DNA of 6,599 nucleotides from Kiritimatiellia bacterium (lineage in GTDB: Bacteria; Verrucomicrobiota; Kiritimatiellia; UBA8416; SLMC01): NCBI GenBank assembly GCA_007133745.1, contig SLMC01000387.1, positions 1-6,599 on the forward strand, read 5' to 3'. The position numbers and the translations under genes were made by a program. How positions within the stretch are numbered: position 1 is the first letter of the stretch; every line of letters starts with the position of its first letter. This document shows positions 1 through 4,989 of the stretch, piece by piece. The notes under the pieces are model-generated. The model worked only from the letters and a program-made list of their open reading frames with translations, did no database searches and was not told the DNA's origin.

Positions 1-2
1 CC

Positions 3-47
3 GCAGACGTGGTCCGATACGGATTCAGCATGCGAAGAGACCCGTAA
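3..47 (+). CDS. possible 3' end of an upstream gene (partial)
   Basis: Reading from base 3, the frame gives a 14-residue end (ADVVRYGFSMRRDP) closed by TAA at 45-47. The next gene starts about 100 bases later on the same strand, so an upstream gene ending here is plausible. The segment is too short to assign to any family, and the other two plus-strand frames are also open at the window edge, so the choice rests only on position and a protein-like composition. In this kind of locus a solute-binding protein gene could precede, but nothing in these residues shows that. Confidence 0.25.
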   Translation, partial: ADVVRYGFSMRRDP

Positions 48-136
48 CGCCAAATTTCAGAATGATTTCTTGTTTTTTTCGGCAGAACGGCCTGATTAAG
101 GCACTAACCCGACCTCTCTACCATAAAAAAGAAATA

Positions 137-142
137 GAGGTG
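137..142 (+). promoter_or_regulatory. ribosome binding site of the URO-D-family gene
   Basis: GAGGTG lies 7 bases before the ATG at 150. It is a strong Shine-Dalgarno match at normal spacing and fixes the start. The preceding leader is AT-rich (about 121-136). A CTCTA at 116-120 could pair with TAGAG at 135-139 over the site, but the stem is short and the loop is 14 bases, so I do not claim control. Confidence 0.7.
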
Positions 143-149
143 TCTATCC

Positions 150-1205
150 ATGACCAGCCGAGAGCGAGTTCTGTCCGCCATCGAACACCGCGCGCCCGAC
201 CGGGTTCCCATAACCTTCGATGCAGAGAAGGAAGTCGTCGCCATGCTCATGGACCGGTTCGGCGTCCGCACCCGCGACGAGGTCTGGAACGCCCTGCATA
301 TCGACACGCGCCTGATCGGCGCTGATCACCATTATCGCCACATCCGCGAAGCGGACGGCGTCCGCTTCGATTTCTGGGGTATCGGAGAAAAAGAGCAGGC
401 CTACACCGGCGGAACCTACTGGGAATACTGCCACCACCCGCTGGGCGCCATGCGCGAGACCCGCGAGATCGACAACTACGACTGGCCAACCCCCGACGAG
501 CTGTCGTTCGAGTCGCTGCGCGCCGCGCGCGCGGCCAACCCCGACAAGGCGATCATCGCCCACATCACGCATGGCGGCTATTTCAAGGCCACGCATCTGC
601 GCGGCATGGAAGCGTTCATGATGGACATGATCGAAAATCCCGTTCTGGCTCAAGCCGTCATCGGGCACGTTACAGCCTACCTGTTCCCCGCGCTCGAACG
701 AATGTGCCGCGAGGCCGGCGACGCGTTCGACATTTTCTATGTCGCCGACGATTTCTGCTCCGCCGACGGCCCGCTCGTCTCGCCAGCCATGTTCCGTCAA
801 TACGTCAAGCCCTACCTAACCCGTCTGGCGGACATCGCGCATGCGCATGACAAGCGCTTTCTCCTGCACGTGTGCGGAGCGGTTCGCCCGCTGTTGCCGG
901 ACCTGATCGACGCCGGCGTGGACATTCTGGAACCCATCCAGACGTCAGCCGCCGGCATGGACGTCGAGGGCCTTAAACGCGATTTCGGAGACAGGATAAC
1001 CTTCTACGGATCCATCGACCTGATTAATGTCCTCAGCCGCGGCACACCCGATGACGTGCGCCGCGAAGTTCTGAAAAATTTCCGGATAGTGGGCAAAGGC
1101 GGCGGCTTCATCGTCGGTCCCGGCCATACCTATATTCAACCCGATTGCCCGCTGGTCAACATTCTCGCGCTCTACGAAACCGCTTTCAACGAATGCCGAT
1201 ACTGA
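150..1205 (+). CDS. uroporphyrinogen decarboxylase (URO-D/MtaA)-family protein
   Basis: This is a 351-residue cytoplasmic TIM-barrel protein of the URO-D superfamily, which covers haem-pathway HemE and corrinoid- or cobalamin-linked methyltransferases such as MtaA and CmuA. Visible marks are the N-terminal RERVLSAIEHRAPDRVPI (residues 3-21), DIFYVADDFCSADGPLVSP (194-212) with FRQYVKPY after it, LLHVCGAV (238-245), PDLIDAGVDILEPIQTSAAGMD (250-271), FYGSID (285-290) and the C-terminal GPGHTYIQPDCP segment (323-334). His240-x-Cys242 matches the HxC zinc-ligand position of the methyltransferase branch; His326 or Cys333 could supply a further ligand. The sequence looks like the large uncharacterised environmental branch rather than HemE, and no haem genes are adjacent. 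A methyl-transfer or demethylation role is an inference, and its substrate is unknown. There is no signal peptide. The start is set by GAGGTG 7 bases upstream. The gene ends 340 bases before the transporter genes, on the same strand. Confidence 0.9.
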   Translation: MTSRERVLSAIEHRAPDRVPITFDAEKEVVAMLMDRFGVRTRDEVWNALHIDTRLIGADHHYRHIREADGVRFDFWGIGEKEQAYTGGTYWEYCHHPLGAMRETREIDNYDWPTPDELSFESLRAARAANPDKAIIAHITHGGYFKATHLRGMEAFMMDMIENPVLAQAVIGHVTAYLFPALERMCREAGDAFDIFYVADDFCSADGPLVSPAMFRQYVKPYLTRLADIAHAHDKRFLLHVCGAVRPLLPDLIDAGVDILEPIQTSAAGMDVEGLKRDFGDRITFYGSIDLINVLSRGTPDDVRREVLKNFRIVGKGGGFIVGPGHTYIQPDCPLVNILALYETAFNECRY

Positions 1206-1231
1206 TCGGCTGTGCGAAACCGAAATTTGAA

Positions 1232-1254
1232 CGGGAAAAAGATTGAATTTCCCG
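1232..1254. repeat. inverted repeat after the URO-D-family gene
   Basis: CGGGAAA (1232-1238) and TTTCCCG (1248-1254) form a perfect 7-base inverted repeat around a 9-base loop, starting 27 bases after the stop codon. No T-run follows on the plus strand, so it is not a canonical intrinsic terminator. It could still stabilise the 3' end of the transcript or weakly attenuate it. Confidence 0.35.
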
Positions 1255-1303
1255 GCGTGGCGCCCGATAGTCCTTCCTGATTCGTAAACTGCCGGAATCA
1301 ACG

Positions 1304-1346
1304 CCACCGGTGGAACCTTTTCAATTCTCACCGGCAGAGTCGGTGG
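1304..1346. repeat. palindrome plus REP-like hairpin, copy 1
   Basis: A perfect 10-base palindrome CCACCGGTGG sits at 1304-1313. It is followed at 1328-1346 by an imperfect hairpin, TCACCGG, CAGAG, TCGGTGG. The hairpin has seven pairs (two of them G-T) and a 5-base loop. It aligns without gaps to the hairpin at 6065-6083, which has the same loop length and orientation; the core reads CACCGGCA, then variable purines and a pyrimidine, then CGGTGG. Both copies lie close to a GT-rich repeat. Palindromic units of this kind are typical REP elements mobilised by RAYT transposases. That assignment is inferred from the transposase remnant at the other end of the window. Confidence 0.5.
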
Positions 1347-1410
1347 ACTAGCGCCTTAACCACGCTGTCCTGCCGAAAGAAACAAGACGTTGGAGGCGTG
1401 ATTGTTTGTG

Positions 1411-1480
1411 AGTGTGCGAGCACGCGAGTGCGTAGGCGAGTGAAAACTCACACACGCCCAAACCCACATACCCGCACACT
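1411..1480. repeat. GT/CA-rich long inverted repeat (dispersed repeat copy 1)
   Basis: The arms begin AGTGTGCG (1411-1418) and end CGCACACT (1473-1480), an exact 8-base terminal inverted repeat. Inward, the arms continue to match for about 24 positions with mostly transition differences, ending at a small GTGA-AAAC-TCAC hairpin (1441-1452). The right arm carries CCCAAACCCACATAC (1457-1471), whose complement recurs exactly at 6033-6047, and AGTGTGCGAG (1411-1420) recurs directly at 6048-6057. The alternating purine-pyrimidine tract contains no credible gene of its own and ends 50 bases before the permease ribosome site. This repeat and the hairpins at 1232-1346 are the main content I see in the 1206-1545 gap. 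Confidence 0.6.
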
Positions 1481-1530
1481 TGGGTCGCGGGCAACAGTCC
1501 GCCTTGCTGGTGATTCAGGTTGAGCTGCCG

Positions 1531-1540
1531 GGGGAAGGGA
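1531..1540 (+). promoter_or_regulatory. ribosome binding site of the DppB-like permease
   Basis: GGGGAAGGGA ends 5 bases before the ATG at 1546. The frame is open 22 codons further upstream to an ATG at 1480. That extension has no comparable ribosome site and would start at the edge of the GT/CA repeat, whereas MRAYILRRLL at 1546 is the standard N-terminus of this permease family. The 1546 start is therefore preferred. Confidence 0.75.
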
Positions 1541-1545
1541 AACCC

Positions 1546-3507
1546 ATGCGCGCGTACATTCTGCGACGACTGCTGATTTCCGTCCCGCTCGTCTTTCTCA
1601 TGACGTTCGTGATCTTCGCGGTCATCAACACCAACCCGCAGAGCGCGCTGGACCGCTACATCCTGAATCCCAACATCAGCTTTCAGGTCATCGAACAGGT
1701 CAAGGAACAAACCGGCTTCTACGACGCCATGCCGGTGCGCTACGCGAAATGGCTGAGCGGCGTCCTGTTCGACATCCGGTTCGGCCGTCGGCGCCGGTCG
1801 CTGGTCAGTTTCGCCGACGCCCGCCAGTTCCCCGAACAGTTCGGCGCGGATACCGTCGCAACCGTCGCGACAGAACCCGGCACGCTATCGGACGCCCATC
1901 CGCATCTGCGCCTGACGGACACGCAGCATACGGCGCAACGATTGGCGGACCTGCATCCCCGCACAACCAGCTTCCGAATCGAGTACGACGTTCTCGCCCT
2001 GCCCGAATCGGACAAGGCCAAGCCGAACGGCCACCCGCCCCCTACCCCGCGACTCCTGCTGCGTCTGCAGGGCGCGAACACGACCAACGTTCTGGAAACC
2101 GCCGCCGTGCTGCACGCTGCGGGCGCGAACACGCTGCACGCCACCGCCCCCATGCTGCGCGACACCGGCCTTCAAGGATACCCGCTCGAACAGTTCGACC
2201 TGACCCTCGAAGGCGACGCACGCGTAGCGATCCGTTCGGTCGGCGCCGGACTGGACCTCTACACTCTCGTCCAACCCGACCGGCGCCGACCGTTTCTGGC
2301 CATCGCCTTTCCCGCCGCCGACACGGCGCTGACGCTCCGCCAGCCCGGCTCGCCGCATGTCACCCATCGGCTGCGCCGCACCGACTGGAATCCGACCGGA
2401 AAACCCGTCGGCGCCACCGAAGACGGCGAACCGATCCTGACCGAGGATGCCTTTCGCCGACTCGTCCTGGATGTCGGCAATCCCTCGGACCAACCGGCCG
2501 CCTACGAGCTGCGCCTGATCAGCGGTCCGCCCGACACCCCGACCGCCACGGCCGTCCGCTTCGAACTGCGGCCCATGGAGCGAGGCGACCGAGCGTTCTC
2601 TCTTGCCCAACTCGAAGCCGAAGGATTGGATGCGAATACCGTCCGCGAAATCGGCTTCGCCGCCCTCGGCCCATCGCGTCTGACAGTGTATCGCATGGAA
2701 CTGGAACTGGACGGCCCGCCGGCCGCGATCGGCGGCATCCCCGATTTCGGGCGCAGCCACGACAACATTCCCGTCATCGAAAAACTGGCCGGCCGCATTC
2801 GCAATACCGTGGCGCTGGTCGTCTTCGCCATGCTCATCACCTGGATCGTCGCGCTGCCGGCCGGCGTCATCGCCGCCGTACGCCAATACGGACTCGGCGA
2901 CAAAACCCTAAGCTTCCTGACTTTCGTGGGCATGTCGCTGCCTTCGTTCTTCCTCGCCGTACTCGTCCGCACTCTGCTACAGGAAACGGCAAACCCCGAC
3001 AGCATCCTCTCGTTCCTGCCTACGCTGCCGAACAGCGGCCGAACCAGCATCCATTTCGACAGCATGACCACCTGGCAGCAAACGCTGGACCTGATTCGGC
3101 ACGCTATCGCCCCCACCCTCGTTTTGGCCATGGGCGGCATGGCGGGCATGCAGCGAATCATGCGCGGCACCATGCTGGAAACGCAGCGGCAGCCCTACAT
3201 CGTCACCGCCCGCGCCAAAGGTCTGCGCGAACGAACCGTCATCTGCAAACACGCCCTGCGCAATGCCATCACGCCGTTTGTTGCCGGATTCGGCTCCATC
3301 CTGCCCGCCCTGATCGGCGGCAGCCTGTTCATCGAAATGGTCTTCAACTATCCCGGCGTAGGACAAATGATGTATCCGGCCGTGCTGAACCGCGACTTGA
3401 ACCTGGTCATGGCCAACACTCTGATCGCCGCCCTGCTGCTCGTGCTCGGCAACCTGGTGGCCGACATTCTCCTGGCCATCGTCGACCCGAGAGTGTCCTA
3501 CGATTGA
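1546..3507 (+). CDS. DppB/OppB-type peptide ABC transporter permease with a large periplasmic insert
   Basis: This 653-residue inner-membrane permease is the B-type half of a peptide/nickel-type importer channel; family members are usually about 305-340 residues. The family N-terminus MRAYILRRLLISVPLVFLMTF (TM1, about 9-29) and the YAKWLSGVLF segment (66-75) are present. Then about 320 extra residues (about 81-398) intervene before the family resumes at PDFGRSHDN and RIRNTVAL. Further membrane segments lie at about 420-442, 454-479, 517-537, 575-598 and 622-646. The ATPase-coupling EAA loop is YIVTARAKGLRERTVICKHALRNA (551-574), followed by LFIEMVFNYPGVGQ (594-607) and the C-terminal DPRVSYD. 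By family topology the insert lies in the first periplasmic loop. It is soluble and rich in short beta-like stretches (143-150, 168-174, 215-231, 318-325, 335-341). Its end, VREIGFAALG...MELELDG (367-390), resembles the last strands of a galactose-binding-like jelly roll, a weak fold guess. Its GC content and codon use look like the rest of the gene. Confidence 0.92.
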   Translation: MRAYILRRLLISVPLVFLMTFVIFAVINTNPQSALDRYILNPNISFQVIEQVKEQTGFYDAMPVRYAKWLSGVLFDIRFGRRRRSLVSFADARQFPEQFGADTVATVATEPGTLSDAHPHLRLTDTQHTAQRLADLHPRTTSFRIEYDVLALPESDKAKPNGHPPPTPRLLLRLQGANTTNVLETAAVLHAAGANTLHATAPMLRDTGLQGYPLEQFDLTLEGDARVAIRSVGAGLDLYTLVQPDRRRPFLAIAFPAADTALTLRQPGSPHVTHRLRRTDWNPTGKPVGATEDGEPILTEDAFRRLVLDVGNPSDQPAAYELRLISGPPDTPTATAVRFELRPMERGDRAFSLAQLEAEGLDANTVREIGFAALGPSRLTVYRMELELDGPPAAIGGIPDFGRSHDNIPVIEKLAGRIRNTVALVVFAMLITWIVALPAGVIAAVRQYGLGDKTLSFLTFVGMSLPSFFLAVLVRTLLQETANPDSILSFLPTLPNSGRTSIHFDSMTTWQQTLDLIRHAIAPTLVLAMGGMAGMQRIMRGTMLETQRQPYIVTARAKGLRERTVICKHALRNAITPFVAGFGSILPALIGGSLFIEMVFNYPGVGQMMYPAVLNRDLNLVMANTLIAALLLVLGNLVADILLAIVDPRVSYD

Positions 3508-3554
3508 TATGCAAACCCGTGAGACGTGGCATGTGGAACGTGAAAGGTAGACTC

Positions 3555-3683
3555 ATGAACACGAGAAAACGTAAAGATCGTCTGTCCTTGCCGTCCTTAA
3601 GGTCCTTGCAGTCCTTTTCAGGAAACAAGAGCTTTTTCGGACAAAAGGCAACGAAAGGCTTCAACGCGGGAATAAGGCGCTAA
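3555..3683 (+). CDS. possible 42-residue basic small ORF in the permease gap
   Basis: ATG at 3555 has AAAGG (3543-3547) 7 bases upstream. The frame runs 42 codons to TAA at 3681-3683, ending 4 bases before the next permease ATG, an arrangement suited to translational coupling. The product begins MNTRKRKDR and ends KGFNAGIRR. It is strongly basic, with no signal peptide or membrane segment. Its middle (LSLPSLRSLQSF) is encoded by the four-copy 9-base repeat at 3584-3619. I recognise no family. It may be a chance frame through a dispersed repeat element. A good ribosome site and tight coupling support it; low complexity counts against it. Confidence 0.3.
   Translation: MNTRKRKDRLSLPSLRSLQSFSGNKSFFGQKATKGFNAGIRR
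3584..3619. repeat. 9-base tandem repeat, four copies of GTCCTTNNN
   Basis: The units are GTCCTTGCC, GTCCTTAAG, GTCCTTGCA and GTCCTTTTC. The first six bases are identical in all four; the last three vary. The period is three codons. In the plus strand it reads Ser-Leu/Phe-X within the small ORF; in the minus strand it reads Lys-Asp-X (KDCKDLKDGKD). It lies in the 180-base gap between the two permease genes. Confidence 0.75.
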
Positions 3684-3687
3684 GCTT

Positions 3688-4935
3688 ATGCAACAGAACG
3701 AAACAACTCCCGCGAAGCCGCTCGGAAGGGAGCGGGCCCGGTCGCCGCTGGCGCTGGCGTGGCGCAAGCTGCGCCGTCACAAGCTCAGTGTGTATGGCGG
3801 CCTGATTCTCGCCGTGCTGTACGCGCTTATGCTGCTGGCGGAATTCGTCAGCCCCTACCCCTACGACGAAGGCGCCAAGGACAAGAACCATTTCTGGCCC
3901 ACTCTGATCCATTGGCGCGCGGAAGACGGACGCTGGACACGCCCCTACGTCTATAACGGCTATCGCCTGACCGACGCGCATTTCGGGGAACACTATGTGG
4001 AGGGCCGCCCCGAAAACGCCGAGCGCATCGCTGAATGGCTCGACATCGATCCGGCCGACGTGGACACGCGCGCCTATCCCGTCCGCTTCCTGATCCGGCG
4101 CGGACCGGAACGCAAACTGTTCGGGCTGATCCGAACCCGGCTGCGCCTGTTCGGCATCGAGACAAAGCTTGCCACCGGGGAACACCCGAACCCGCCCATG
4201 CTCTACCTGCTTGGCGCCGACGGACTGGGCCGCTGCGTCTTCTCGAGGCTGCTCTACGGCTCGCGGGTCTCGCTGACGATCGGGCTGGTCGCCGTCGCCA
4301 TTTCCTTCTCGATCGGCATGCTGCTGGGCGGCATCTCCGGCTATTTCTCGGGAACCACCGATGTCGTGATTCAGCGCGCCTGCGAAATGATGATGATGGT
4401 GCCCGGCTTCTACCTCCTGCTCGCCCTGCGCAGCTCGTTCGACGCCGCTCGCCTCTCGTCCACCCAAATCTATTTTGCCGTGGTAATCATCCTGTCTTTC
4501 ATCGGCTGGGCGGGCATGGCGCGCACCATTCGCGGCATGACCCTCGGCGTGGCCAATAGCGAGTACGTGCTGGCCGCGCGCGCGCTCGGCGCCTCGCACG
4601 GACGCGTCGTCCTGCGCCATGTGCTGCCCAGCACGCTGAGCTACGCCATTGTCACCGCCACACTGGCCATACCGGCAGGCATGCTGGGCGAATCGGGCCT
4701 GAGCTTCCTGGGCCTCGGCATTCAGGATCCTCAGGCCAGTTGGGGCAACATGCTCCAGGAATCCATGAACATCGTCAACATCCGCCATTATCCATGGCTG
4801 CTCGCGCCAGGCGTCATGATCTTCATCTCCGTCGTCGCCTTCCAATTCCTCGGCGACGGCCTGCGCGACGCCTTCGACCCGCGCACCATCGTCAGCGGCA
4901 AGGCGCCGCCGTCCGACACGGATGACGACGCTTGA
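3688..4935 (+). CDS. DppC/OppC-type peptide ABC transporter permease with an extended periplasmic loop
   Basis: This 415-residue inner-membrane protein is the C-type partner of the upstream permease; typical members are about 280-310 residues. The cytoplasmic N-terminus contains SPLALAWRKLRRHKLSVYG (19-37), followed by TM1 (about 33-55). An extension of about 115 residues (57-175) follows, with RPYVYNGYRL (85-94), YPVRFLIRRG (130-139), KLFGLI (143-148) and LYLLGADGLGR (172-182). I recognise this extension from a subset of DppC-like permeases. The core follows: LLYGSRVSLTIGLVAV (188-203), the EAA loop EYVLAARALGASHGRVVLRHVLPST (292-316), GESGLSFLGLGIQDP (334-348), ASWGNML (350-356) and LGDGLRDAFDPR (388-399). 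Membrane segments lie at about 193-217, 231-250, 261-281, 314-338 and 371-391. The near-invariant GRD before VFSRLLYG is GRC here (Cys183). A weak AAGG site lies 10 bases before the ATG, so coupling from the small ORF upstream is possible. Confidence 0.93.
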   Translation: MQQNETTPAKPLGRERARSPLALAWRKLRRHKLSVYGGLILAVLYALMLLAEFVSPYPYDEGAKDKNHFWPTLIHWRAEDGRWTRPYVYNGYRLTDAHFGEHYVEGRPENAERIAEWLDIDPADVDTRAYPVRFLIRRGPERKLFGLIRTRLRLFGIETKLATGEHPNPPMLYLLGADGLGRCVFSRLLYGSRVSLTIGLVAVAISFSIGMLLGGISGYFSGTTDVVIQRACEMMMMVPGFYLLLALRSSFDAARLSSTQIYFAVVIILSFIGWAGMARTIRGMTLGVANSEYVLAARALGASHGRVVLRHVLPSTLSYAIVTATLAIPAGMLGESGLSFLGLGIQDPQASWGNMLQESMNIVNIRHYPWLLAPGVMIFISVVAFQFLGDGLRDAFDPRTIVSGKAPPSDTDDDA

Positions 4936-4989
4936 CCGTATACCGTTTTTTTGAGAACATTCTACAGAAAGACCTGATTTACAAGCGAC

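Noticed and set aside
70..99. A possible promoter, TTGTTT then GATTAA 18 bases later, before the URO-D-family gene.
   Set aside because: The -10 element is a poor match, the surrounding T-rich stretch makes such pairs easy to find, and the organism's consensus is unknown.
1244..1257. A 14-base match TGAATTTCCCGGCG to 6215-6228 inside the HTH remnant.
   Set aside because: A single 14-base match in 6.6 kb searched both ways is within reach of chance. The flanks do not align convincingly, although a GKF-like reading on the minus strand is shared.
1400..1480. A CRISPR-like or tRNA-like structure in the GT/CA-rich gap.
   Set aside because: There are no regularly spaced repeats with unique spacers and no cloverleaf or T-loop signature. 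An inverted, drifting GT-rich repeat explains the pattern.
1480..1545. A 22-codon N-terminal extension of the DppB-type permease.
   Set aside because: The extension begins at the edge of the GT/CA repeat and lacks a good ribosome site. The ATG at 1546 has GGGGAAGGGA at ideal spacing and gives the normal family N-terminus.
1749..3683. A 644-codon plus-strand open frame overlapping the DppB-type permease.
   Set aside because: Its translation is an Arg/Pro/His-rich string with no motifs, typical of an off-frame reading of GC-rich coding DNA. Only its last 42 codons (3555-3683) lie outside the permease gene.
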